Origin: Lithospermum erythrorhizon
Taxonomy: Eukaryota > Streptophyta > Magnoliopsida > Boraginales > Boraginaceae
DNA: 64,000 bases
Reading direction: 5' to 3'
NCBI GenBank assembly: GCA_019722365.1
Contig: JADFUC010000511.1
Location: 930,001-994,000 of the forward strand
The notes under the pieces: model-generated
What the model was told of the DNA's origin: nothing
The model's input: the letters and a program-made list of their open reading frames with translations, nothing else
Database searches by the model: none
Program-made: the position numbers and the translations under genes
Shown here: one piece after another, positions 14,229-25,436 of the stretch
How the letters are laid out: each line of letters starts with the position of its first letter
Numbering within the stretch: position 1 is the stretch's first letter

Positions 14229-15290
14229 TTCTACCCACCTAACAAAAATTTCGTCCTCGAAATTCTCAACTCGATTGCTACAGAAAAATAAAATCAAAAC
14301 AACCATAATCACTAACCTTAGACGAAAAGTTGCGGGTAACGGTTCCTCATATCCTCCTCAGCTCCACGTGGCTTCCTCTACTCGATGATTCTTCCACAAA
14401 ACTTTTACTAATTTCACTTTGTTCCTCACCTTCCCTTTTCCGATCTAGAACTAACGGTCCTTCCTCATATGTCAAGTCTACACCCAAGTCATCCGGTTGA
14501 AACTCTAAAATATGCGACTTAACATCCAAATGCATTTCATCAAGCGTTAAACATGGAAAACGTCGTGAATCCTTTCCAATTCTCTAGGCAAGGCCAAACG
14601 GTAGGCTACTGCTCCCACTTTTGTCAAGATTTCAAACGGCCCAATGTACCGAGGACTCAACTTTTCTCTCCATCGCATACATATGAGTCTCCGAACAGAA
14701 ATTTTGCCTAAAGAGTTCCCCGAATCGAGCCCATGTGATAGGCATCTCTCCCCTAGCAACCAAATCTTTGTGGACATGGTTCCACCAACTCCCAGCCTCC
14801 CGACAACCGGCACTACGAATCTTCACCTTTAACTCATCCCCCCAATCCAACAAATAAACTTATTCTCCGGGATACCTCCAAAAATTCGATCGCAACCTCC
14901 TAAGTACGCGGCATCATGGAACTCGTGGTCCTTCTTCAGAAACCAGTTTCCAGCAATTTAGTCCCGACCTCCGCCTCGGAGTGCTACCGTTGGGTCGCAA
15001 TCGGGGCCTCGCGCCACTCCCACCGCCTCCAAAATCGCTATACTGCCCTCCGGGAAATGCACATCCTCCCCGGGGACCCGGCTGGCTACACTCCTGGCCT
15101 CACCACGCCCCTTCTCTAGCTCCGTGAGCCTCAGCCTAGCCCCCGCCTCTGTGTCTACCACGGCTCTTCCAAGATCACCCCCACCAACGCTAGTCTCACT
15201 TACTCTTGAAGACTTACTCTCAGCGTCCGGCGATTCGACCGCACAACTCAACCTCGGTGGCATCCTCAAAGGCCTACGAACAAAAAAAGA
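14229..15290 (-). mobile_element. internally deleted Ty3/gypsy coding region (gag joined to integrase C-terminus)
   Basis: On the minus strand the region starts with a gag-like N-terminus (MRMPPRLSCAVE at 15,269). Near 14,780-14,660 it carries the gag core (AGSWWNHV...MPITWARFGELF). It then passes, in another frame, straight into the integrase tail, LSPRYIGPFEIL...VAYRLALP...IHDVFHV (about 14,670-14,547). DDLGVDLTYEEGPLVLDRK follows at about 14,490-14,430, the segment between integrase and chromodomain in chromoviruses. Protease, reverse transcriptase, RNase H and the integrase core are missing, so this is a deletion derivative. No tRNA primer site or 5' LTR was seen to the right of 15,290. 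Confidence 0.8.
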
Positions 15291-18200
15291 TAAAATAATA
15301 ATTTAATACAAGCCTTTTAATATTATCAAGCAACATGCTTTTATTCTGAAGAACTTGTATATAGTTTATCGTTGTTCTCGATAGGCTATTGAAATTTTCT
15401 ATGATAAGAAAATACCAACATGACATACCAAGAGGCCAATCCATCTTTCCTCGGTTTATTAGTGGATTCTCGCAGCCAGCCAACAAGACGTACCTTTCAC
15501 ATCGAAACTCAGATAAAATTCTTGTGTCTCCGTTTATTTCTCGCATTTAAATTGGCCGTTTATTGACGCTTGAAACTCCAAGAGGAATTTAGGGTCTTAA
15601 ATCCTAACATCATGATCTGACATCCTTGCATGGATCTAATCTTTGCCCTCCTAATTTGTGCAAGGTATGCTTATCACTTGTTATGGCTGCATAAAGCATG
15701 TGCAATAAGAAAACTTCTTGTTATGGTAACAACTTGGTTGATGATGCTTAATTGACTTATCGTTAGATAACTTTATCAAATCTGTAATATCTCATATTAT
15801 GGACCTAAAATCAGACTCCGGGGATGAAATGAAACTATTGGTTATTAAGCAGAATACACCAAATTGTAATAGACTAGCATCCTTGAGAGCTACCAATATA
15901 TGTGAAATCCAGCCCTTTATAGATGGAACTCTTTTGAAATAAAATACGGAGTATATGTTTCCCTTATTGTTGAATCCATGTACAGGATGCGGGGTCAAAT
16001 TAATGTTGACAGAAACACCTCTCTTGTTCATTTTTGTTAGAACATCGATAATTTTATGATTCTATCTATTAACGACATCTCAGGGTGAGATTCTCACCGC
16101 TTCATCTTTTATTTTAAACTCAGGATATTGTTATTAAGAATAGCAAAGCTTCACCCTTGGGAGATGGAAAGGTTCAATATATTTATCTTGGAGATAAATA
16201 TATTCAATATTCAACACTCACCCTCAAAACTCCCTGTAGTTAATAATATACCCTTACCTCTATTCTTAATATATATATTCATCATGCAATATTCACCTCT
16301 TAGTGCAATATGTTAAGATCATGATGATCTCTTACAATAAATGGCCTATACTTTTTCTCTAGACTCATTATTATGTATTTTTTACTATTACGAACTTTTT
16401 TATTTATGTTAAAGGGCTGCTATACTTTACTGGAACATAGTGTAGTATTAATACATAGTTAAAGAATATCAATATATGTCTTCTGCTGGGATTCTAAAAA
16501 AATCAACTTTAAATCAATATCATATAATAAAGAAAAAGTAACTAAAAATCATGTCTAACAACTACAATTCATTCATCTAATCTACTTCTTCTACCACAGG
16601 ATGTTCCTTTGCCATTTCGCATACAACAACACGAAACTAAATATTGGTCAATTATTCCTCTTCCATCACACCTGCATAAAGATTCACTAGATTTTGGTTT
16701 TTATTTTTGTTAGTATTTTAAATATTTAAGAAACTAAATATATTATTATTAAACGAACAACATGCTTTCAAACCTCACAATTAAAACAATAAAATGAAAA
16801 GTATTATTACTTTTAATACCAGAGCACATTGTTTGAATTTCATGTGCCAAAATGGTTGTATGTCCAGAAGGAAATTTTGTGGTCCACCGGTCAAAGATTG
16901 ATGAAAATAGTACATGTTTTCTCATACCACTTTCCATTGCCCTTTGCCTCTTCTGTGTAAAAGTATTAATTTACTTGAGGGAATAACTCATCTACTTTAT
17001 TTGAATCCGAAATTTTGATAAACCATATATATATGTAGAAGAAAATTTCAACAGTAAGGTGTCTTTTATTGCTCTCACTTGCAACAATCTCACATTGTTT
17101 ATTCTCTACTTCTCTCCTAATAGTTCAAGGTAAACATGTTTATAAATTTTTGTTGATTGTTTTTTCTCTCTTTGCTTGAGTTTTCTATCTCTTCGCTTTG
17201 TTAAGGCGTGAGTTTTTTGTTCTTATGTTTTGCTTGTGATCTTTATTTTTTGAAAATGTAATCTTTTGATCTTGTGTGTTGGGTTACGTTCTTTTGACTC
17301 TACTCAGATCTTTACTATTTTGTTCATTTTTGTTAAAGAGAAAGCTATGAATTTTTGTTCTTGGTTGTTTTGGTTTTTGTTCACTTCTCATATTTTTATA
17401 TGTAAATTACTAAAATGTTATATACATTCCTCGTGGTAAAAGGTTTAATGAATTATTGTTGTTAAATATTTCATTTTTTTCATGAATGTTATTTATAGAA
17501 TTAATATCATTCAAATGGGTGAGAATTTGATTTTTATACTTAATTATTTTCAGACAATGAAGACAACACAACATTATACATATATCTTAGTAAATAAGTA
17601 TTGAGTTACTTCACTGTTAGAATGATATGCACGTCAATGGTAATTCTATATGTACACATAATTAGTCCAAGTATGCATGTATATTTAGGTAAAAATTATT
17701 TTATTGAGGGATTGGATAATATTACTAATATACCTTAAAAAATACTTTATTAAAAAATATTTTAGTTGATCATAAAGATAAAAAGTAATTTATTAAGAAA
17801 TAAAAGAAGAAAAATTAAAATAAAGGTACATTGAAATCCTATATAATTATTATTTATGATGACTTTAATACAGAATGTAAAATAATCATTAGAATAATGA
17901 AGTGGTCAATATTTTATTTCATATTCATTGGAATACTTTTGTGTATTAATATTTGATAATTAGAATTATAGTGAGTGGGTATATATAACTTCAAAACTGT
18001 CTAATGAAAACATGAAAAATTACCATTTGATGAGCTTATAATAAGGCCCAAATAAAGTTTCAGTGGAACCAATAAAGGACAGTTATATGAAATAGAAAAT
18101 AATTTCCGCTCGCTCTTAGAAGATATAATAGACAAAATATAAATTTAATATGCTACTTACAATACTTTTTTATTCTATATATTTGGAGCAAACATAGCTT

Positions 18201-20150
18201 TATCTTATTTATTATTTTTTATAATTTCTAAATCAAAATATGTATTGTAATTGAAAAACTATATGTTGTAATAACTATTTAATCCTTAGAAAGCATCTCA
18301 TTGAGCTGATATAACATAAACTATAAATATTAAAATGTGATTTAGTTAACATGGAAGTTCAATTTAATTTAATCATAAAAATTTTTGTTAACTAATTAAA
18401 ATTATGTTTACATATATATTTCATAGAATGAAATGGATACCACCTCAGTATAGGCGAGTGTATTATGTGAATAACAGTAAATGAAATTCGCACAAATCGT
18501 AATAAAAGAACATAGTTAATACAAAGAAACATATATGAGTACGTAACACACAAGTACAAAATGTAATGGGATGGATTCAACAAGAACAGACCATTACCTC
18601 AACACGTTGCATCATAATCCAATAAAATGGATCCTACCACAAGGGTTACCGTGTGTATTTCCTAGAATGAAATGTATTTCACCGCATTATAAAGTAAAGC
18701 AGGTTTATAAAACTATATGTGAATAACAAATAGATGAAATTTGCACAAATCATACGAAATGAATACCACTTAATTATCGCTGTATCCTTTCTCTATATTG
18801 AAATCACACCATCTCACATAACATAATATTCAATCGATATTAATCCTAAAACAACCCCCAATACTCTGAACATATAATAATCCATATTTCGTTCAATGTT
18901 AAAAGTTAGTACAATTTATCAAACAGATTCATAGAAACAAAGTATCAAACACTTTTCATTCTCCTAAAATTTTAACAATCAATACAAAATAATGAGGATA
19001 TCACCTTAAACAAGCAAGAATAAAGAAATCAACAATAACAATCATGAAAACAAAAGTATACACCATAAACAACCTCCAAATCTAATTCTTTATTTACAAA
19101 TTGAACACATAATTCAAAAAAACTTCAAACATTATCAAATTTGCCAACAAAAAAGAAAAGCCAACAATATTCTAACAAAACACTTCAAAAAGACACCATA
19201 AACAACCTAGTCAATCTTTTTATTATAGAAATAAAACCGAACCAACACAAAAACGAACAATCCTTAAAGAAAAACTCTCTATGAATTAATACAAAAATCC
19301 CATAAACGTAAGTTCCTTAAACACATACCACACAAACTTTATGTACTTTCACTCACCAACATTCATGTAAAACAAAAAATACTAAAAAAATGGAGTCATG
19401 GCTCCCTAGTGTTCTTTATTTTCTGCTCTCTTCACCATTAGCTCAATACTTTCAAATTCTTTTGTCATCAAATGCTCCTCCTGACGCTAATCAAATTCAT
19501 TTTCTTACAAATCTGTGGGGTTTTCTCTTATTTGTGGATTTCAGGGCAAATTATTTGGGTCATAAAATTAGGGGCATTGGAGAAAACCCATTTTGAGTAA
19601 TTATGGTATTTCGAAATTAGAGATTTGTGAGGATTTTTTTTTGTGGGATTCAGATTGTATGAACAAAATTAGAGATTTTATGGTATAAATTGGCTTATTT
19701 CACGTGGCATCAAATTGTGGATCAAATTTTGGGAGAGAGAGGGGGTGTAATTAATAGAGTGGGGATTTAGTTTTTATTTTTTTGTAATTAAAATAGTAAT
19801 TATCTTCTTGACCCCATACACATGGAATTATAGTACTGATTCAAGTATCTTTTGACAATAAAAGCAATTATTCTGTAATACATTTTCCTTCTATTCATTT
19901 TATTTGATGTTTGCGACTTTCATGTTTAATTTTATATCATAAATTATTTTGTATTTCATATTTCAATAAATAAAAAGTTAATATCTTTGATTTATTAAAC
20001 ATCATTTTATTGTAAACCTCCTCAATATAATTAAAAAATTATTTATAACCATTATTAAGTATTGAAAATTGAAAATATTAGTTAAATTAAAAAAGAAAGT
20101 TAATAATAGGTAATTATAGAATCTTATTAGCGAACATAAAAGTATAAATG
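15291..20150. other. intergenic AT-rich DNA, no gene supported
   Basis: Frames at 15,274-15,546 (-), 15,792-16,031 (-), 16,128-16,316 (+), 16,749-16,937 (-), 18,392-18,583 (-) and 19,390-19,596 (+) have no recognised motif. Positions 17,040-17,300 resemble a pyrimidine-rich leader and intron start (TTCAAGGTAAAC near 17,125), but no coding exon follows. Two diverged copies of a segment containing AGAATGAAATG and GTGAATAACA...GAAATT.GCACAAATC occur near 18,420-18,500 and 18,660-18,760. Confidence 0.4.
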
Positions 20151-20279
20151 ACACTATAAATTAATGAAAATAATAAAAGAAGAAATAAAATTTAATGAAC
20201 CACCATCTTGAATACTGGTAAGCAATTAATCAAAGTCGAAAACAATTCCTTTCTTTCTTCCTCTGTTTTGCTTGATCAA

Positions 20280-20400
20280 CAAGAAGAACATCAGGGTTGA
20301 GAGTGAGAGACTGAATTCTCTCTCTTTTTCTCTTTCTCTCTCTAAAGTATAAAAAAATATGAGAGAGAAGAGAGAAGAAAGAGAAAAGGGGGAGTTTGTT
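20280..20400. repeat. CT/GA-rich simple sequence at the carrier 5' end
   Basis: A CT-rich tract (about 20,315-20,343) is followed within 20 bases by a GA-rich tract (20,361-20,392), so the transcript could form a hairpin across the start codon at 20,359. CT tracts are common in plant 5' UTRs. The second tract encodes the unusual charged N-terminus. Confidence 0.7.
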
Positions 20401-22764
20401 GATGGAGTAATAAAAGGGATGCCTTTGGTAGCTAAGGAATTGATTGCTGGAGGTATAGCTGGTGGCTTAGCCAAAACTGCTGTTGCCCCTCTTGAACGTC
20501 TCAAGATTTTGTTTCAGGTAAATTCAAAATTCAATCTTTTGGAGCTTTTATCATAATTCATCATTCATTAGTGTTCAATTGTTAATTTTGTGAAATTTAG
20601 CTGCTTTTGCTGGTTAAAGTTTGTTTTTTTATTATTGATGGGAATTGCATACATTGACATGTCCCGATGCCTTTAAAGAAGCTCTCACCTAACCGGGATA
20701 GGGGGTCGGAGGTATGCAGTGTTATCTATGTGATAACAAGGAGGATTTTCCGAGCAAACATTATCTACTAAGAAGGGTAGCTGCGTAGGTAGTGCAATTG
20801 CATAGATAAAGATATTTTATTCGTTTTTTGTTTTGGTATCGGTCTTATTGAATTGGGTTTGTGAATAACTTCTAAGATGTCTGAAATTATCACATTGTTT
20901 TGAGTGATCTTGATGTGGCTGGTGGCTTAGCCAAAACTGCCAATGCCCCTCTTGAATATATTGAGTTTGCTTTGCCATGGACATATTGATAAATATCAGT
21001 TTCGAGATGAAACTAATACAGTTTATTCTCTTATATCAGACAAGACGAGCTGAATTCCACAATGCAGGACTGCTCGGATCTTTCACAAAGATTGCAAAAA
21101 CAGAAGGACTGCTTGGTTTCTATAGGTGGAACTTCTGTTAGTTATCTTCCTGTGATTGTATACATCATCCTTAAGTACTAAATAGTTTATCTTCTGATAC
21201 AAATGAAACTCAACTAGAGGGAATGGAGCAAGTGTTGCTCGAATAGTCCCTTATGCAGCTCTGCATTACATGACCTATGAACAATATAGGCGATGGATAA
21301 TAGAGAAATTTCCTGACGTCCGGAGAGGTCCTATTCTTGATCTAATTGCAGGATCATTTGCTGGAGGAACTGCTGTACTTTTTACTTATCCACTTGATTT
21401 AGTCCGGACAAAGTTGGCTTATCAGGTAAATAAAGTGAACATAGCCTCTTCCTCTTTCTTTCACACACTCGAAACATGCCGTGCAATGATTTCTGTTAGC
21501 TAGCAGTGAGATACCTAATATCCATTTAAGTAGTACATGTGAATTAGTCAGCGCCATTTCAACTCATGAATGCTTCTGATCTCTCTCTGCAACTGATTGT
21601 TTTCTGGTCTTCTTAATGTCCTTTTGCGTATCTGTGTTTTGTGTTGAGCTCAATAATCTCTGCCTCAGGGTGGCATATCTAGGAAAGACGCACAAAATTT
21701 TATAGGACATTAGGCTTTTGGAGACTATAAGATCAAACTTAATGTAAAATGGAACCAGATTTCGATTTCTCTATGCAAGTGTATCTAAAGCAAGACTAGA
21801 ATGAATGTAACCAAATTAGTCAGTTTGAAAATAGGACTATAAAACAATAAAAGAGCTATTATACAGAGATCAAATCTCTGACTCCTATGAAGTTCAACAG
21901 GTTGTGGGAACCTCAAAATTGAATGTGAAACAACTTCTCCAAACTGAACAAGCCTATAAAGGGATTCTAGATTGTTTCTCCAAGACATACAGAGAGGCTG
22001 GGACTAGAGGTCTTTATCGAGGAGTTGGTATGTATCAGTGTGATTGTATTTCATTCTTATTCTATTTAAGCTCTTCAAATGATGGTAATTTTAATTCTAT
22101 TCGGGACTCCATTCGATTCTGGACCATTTTTGAGCTCCATCGCTATATGGCATCTTTCCATATGCTGGGTTGAAATTCTATTTCTATGAAGAGATGAAAA
22201 GTCGTGTTCCCCAGGAACAGAAGAATGACATCTCTATAAAACTTGCATGTGGATCAGTGGCAGGACTACTTGGTCAGACTTTCACGTATCCACTCGATGT
22301 TGTCAGGAGGCAAATGCAGGTTCGAAATGTTGTTGCCTAGTCCAAGGTCCCTTTTTATTTTTTATTTTTCTGAACTTAGTTTGCTAATGTAATTGGGTGG
22401 TTTGGTGGCAGGTCCAGCGACTCTCGGGAATTAGTACTAGTGACAGGTCAGGAACAATTGCAACACTTCTAACCATTATGAGAAGGCAAGGATGGCAACA
22501 GTTATTCTCTGGTCTAAGCCTCAACTATCTCAAGGTTATTTTGAGTTTTGGTTAGTTCCCTCTTTTCCAGTCACTCTTTATTATTACTGTTTACATCATT
22601 TTGCACTGTTCGTCAATCTTATGCAGGTTGTACCCTCAGTTGCGATTGGTTTCACTGTATATGATTATATGAAACTATATCTTCAAGTCCCATCTCGGGA
22701 AGAAGCAGTTATAGAGGTGGTGTCTAACCGCGGAAATAGCCAAGCATCATCTCTTCATTCCTGA
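20359..22764 (+). CDS. mitochondrial coenzyme A carrier (mitochondrial carrier family), 7 exons
   Basis: This gene encodes an inner-membrane carrier of the SLC25 type, closest in my recollection to the Arabidopsis CoA transporters CoAc1/CoAc2. Exons consistent with GT-AG splicing are 20,359-20,517, 21,040-21,125, 21,218-21,425, 21,901-22,027, 22,135-22,319, 22,412-22,534 and 22,627-22,764. They sum to 1,026 bases, or 341 residues, with all phases matching; the family is about 330 residues. The three carrier repeats show the signature PxDxxKxR-like motifs [22 protein letters not shown] and [10 protein letters not shown]. The conserved strings [21 protein letters not shown] and [12 protein letters not shown] are present. 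The start ATG lies in a GA-rich leader and gives a charged N-terminus ([12 protein letters not shown]) that differs from the family; a different first Met cannot be excluded. The gene is convergent with the PPR gene downstream. Confidence 0.93.
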
Positions 22765-23332
22765 TGCTTATCTCTGAGATTTGTATACTCAATTCTTTGT
22801 GGTAATCCATAGACCAGAAGCATACCACATTCCCCAATAAATCATCGTAGAATGCAGGTTCATCATTAGATATAAGATATTCACTGTACATAATTAGTTT
22901 AAGACGATATCAGATGGGGACTTCATCATTATAAGAATGGTCCCCATTGAGAAAAAAGGTACCGAATTGTATAATATTCCTCAGATATAACTTGTTATGC
23001 TAAAGAACTATAGTCTGGTATCAGAAAATTATGATATGCCAACTGCAATTTGCATTAACTCCTGACTGTAACATATTTGCATTCTGTTCTTGATGCTTCC
23101 GCCAACTCGTCTCTGTTATTTGTATATCCAATTCTTTGTTGTATGGCAATTGAGTGTAGTTTAACAAGTATTAGATATGAACTGAATTTACATGTTAAGG
23201 AATAATTACTTCAAAGGATATGTGTTCTCCATCATACATCAAATCTTCTGTGGTTACACCTCCATTGATCTGAAAAGGAAATCCAGGAGGCAAACCAAGA
23301 AGAAAACCTAAATCTAACTAGTCTAAAGTGAT
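22765..23332. other. convergent 3' intergenic region
   Basis: This stretch probably holds the 3' UTRs of the CoA carrier (+) and the PPR gene (-). The words ATTTGTATA.TCAATTCTTTG occur twice (near 22,780 and 23,118), hinting at an old duplication of the carrier 3' region. No other gene is seen. Confidence 0.5.
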
Positions 23333-24694
23333 TCACCAAAAATCACCACAAGAGCATTTACCATCTCTAAAATGGTGGAACCTCTTATTATCTCTAACAA
23401 TGAGCTCTCTACCAACAATCTTCGACATGATCTTTATTGCATTGTGACAGTCTCCACAGATCCTCAGATTCTTGATAACACGAAGAGTTGTCCTCGGAGG
23501 AGTACTAATTAAACCATAGGCAATAGCCAACCTCTCACTATGATACATTAAAGCTTTCTCTTTTGCCTCTTCATCAATGTCATGAAGCACGTATCTTGTA
23601 TCTGGCACATACCCTGCATCCCTCATCTGTCCATTGAGCCCCTCCATTTTACGACCATCTTCCTCCTTGTATAACTCCATGCTCTTATACTCGCCAATTC
23701 TATTTCTTCCTTCAAGCATATTGCCCTCGAAATTCCTTTTCTGCAATGGCAATGGCATGCTCTCAATCTCACCTCTGGTAGAATCAAGCTGAACTAGCAG
23801 CTCTAGAAGGCGGTCCTCAAGCTCAAGATCTCCATGAAGCCAAGCATAATGCAGTATTCTCTCCCAGATTTCGATACTAGGCTCAATAGTCATAGCCTCG
23901 ACAAACTCCATTGCTTCATTCAAATGGCCTGCATTTCCTAGAACGTCGATTAGCCCTAAATAATGCTCCATCCCATGCATGATCCCATACTCACTTTTCA
24001 TCATCTCAAAGTAAAACATTCCTTCCTTTGCAGCCCCTTCACTAGCACAAGCCAATAAAACCGCAAGAAAAGTCTCCTCAGTTGGCCTTAAAGTCTCACT
24101 ATTCATCATCCTCTCAAACAAAACCAACCCATTTCCTCCCTCCCCATTTTCAGCATACCCAATAATCATAACATGAAAAAGCTCTAAATCCCTTTCCCGC
24201 ATTTTATCAAACACCTTCTGCGCATTCTTCATACTCCCAACTTTCACATAAATCTTCAACAAATTCTTATTCAGTTCAACATTGTTACGATAAGGAGACT
24301 TTATCAGAAGCTCATGCACCTTCTCACAAAGCTCAAGTGATTCAGCATTTACACAATAATCCAGTAACTTGATAAATACATTAAAACTAGCATTGGTCCC
24401 CATGGAAATATATTCAATTGCTACGTCTATTTTGCCTTCATCACAAAGAGCAAGCAAGTTAATGTGTTGAATTGAGGTGTTTGGTTGTTTAGGAGTGGTA
24501 TTCCGGTAAATGGTTTTGTTGGTAGGAGGTGGTTTGTGGTTGTTCAGGAGAGGTTTGGAAGAAGATGATGAGATGGGGTTGTGGGATTTGGGGTGGAGGT
24601 GGTGTTTGGCGGCGGAGAGGAGTGGTGAAGGTGGTGGTGGAAGGTGGAGGTTGGTGGTTGCTGTGTGGTGGAGAGATGATGATAAGGAGGCCAT
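23333..24694 (-). CDS. DYW-domain pentatricopeptide repeat protein, DYW2-like
   Basis: This is a single-exon gene of 453 residues for an organellar RNA-editing factor. Residues 1-75 are rich in Ser, Pro, His and Asn, as expected for a transit peptide. About six degenerate PPR motifs follow (about 78-310), including [20 protein letters not shown] and [20 protein letters not shown]. The C-terminal DYW deaminase-like domain has the zinc and catalytic set: HSE (His385), CGDC (Cys413, Cys416), HH and CSC (Cys447, Cys449). It ends DFW instead of DYW. The segment [19 protein letters not shown] and the sequence around [18 protein letters not shown] closely recall Arabidopsis At2g15690 (DYW2), which works with NUWA to supply deaminase activity to E+-type PPR proteins in plastids and mitochondria. 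A paralogue such as DYW1 or MEF8 is possible. The protein is shorter than I recall for DYW2 (about 580) because of its shorter N-terminus. Confidence 0.92.
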   Translation of the reverse strand: MASLSSSLHHTATTNLHLPPPPSPLLSAAKHHLHPKSHNPISSSSSKPLLNNHKPPPTNKTIYRNTTPKQPNTSIQHINLLALCDEGKIDVAIEYISMGTNASFNVFIKLLDYCVNAESLELCEKVHELLIKSPYRNNVELNKNLLKIYVKVGSMKNAQKVFDKMRERDLELFHVMIIGYAENGEGGNGLVLFERMMNSETLRPTEETFLAVLLACASEGAAKEGMFYFEMMKSEYGIMHGMEHYLGLIDVLGNAGHLNEAMEFVEAMTIEPSIEIWERILHYAWLHGDLELEDRLLELLVQLDSTRGEIESMPLPLQKRNFEGNMLEGRNRIGEYKSMELYKEEDGRKMEGLNGQMRDAGYVPDTRYVLHDIDEEAKEKALMYHSERLAIAYGLISTPPRTTLRVIKNLRICGDCHNAIKIMSKIVGRELIVRDNKRFHHFRDGKCSCGDFW

Positions 24695-25436
24695 GTTTTA
24701 TTCAGAGGTTCAAGGAATCACACCCTTCATCTTTATTATTGTGTAAATTATAATTCAATTTAATTGACCCTGCGTTTTATTTTTTTATGTACGGATTACT
24801 AAACTTTGACGATCAATTAATCATTTTATTTCCTTTAAGAATGTTTTTCTTATTTTGGGAAATACAAAAATTTAGTTCTTGTTTTGAGTACCATAAAAAG
24901 TTTATGAAGGAAAAATTGTTTGTGAATGATAAAGTTCAAAATTTTATTACTTTATGAACTATCATTACCAAAAAGGATTTAGCGAGTTTAGAATGGTAGT
25001 TAAAAATCAATGAATACAGTTAAGAGTTAAAAATTAGATAAGTTACAACTTATAAGTATGATCATGTGAATACTCTTGGCAACTAGGTAAAATGAAGGAA
25101 GATAAAATGGTTCTCCATTATAGGCTTATAGCTGATTGGAGTTGATTACATGAATGGAAGATATGAAGAATGTTTGTCTATTCTTGATTGAATAATACCA
25201 GAAATTATCAATAAATTAACCTGTAAGATCAATAGAAGAGCTCTAATCTATGCCCACTTCTCTGCCTTTCCTTAGTGCATTATGTTCTTTCAAAGGCTGG
25301 ACTTTTGGTATCCTCGGCAAAGGGAACCATCTCTTGGTTGCCACTATGTCACGGAACGGTAGATGAATGGGTGGCTTGTTCCAACTGTCTTCTCCTTAAG
25401 CTATACCTGCACTAGTACGTTGACGGCAATTGCTCT
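24695..25436. other. intergenic, PPR upstream and ET downstream sequence
   Basis: This stretch probably contains the PPR promoter (just above 24,694) and the 3' UTR of the ET-like gene (below 25,437). No coding signal or repeat was recognised. Confidence 0.45.

Noticed and set aside
14916..15306. Plus-strand frames in the gypsy region
   Set aside because: They are antisense to the gag remnant, which has recognisable motifs on the minus strand.
20226..20504. 92-codon minus-strand frame
   Set aside because: It overlaps the CoA carrier leader and exon 1; its Glu/Arg run is the reverse reading of the GA/CT tracts.
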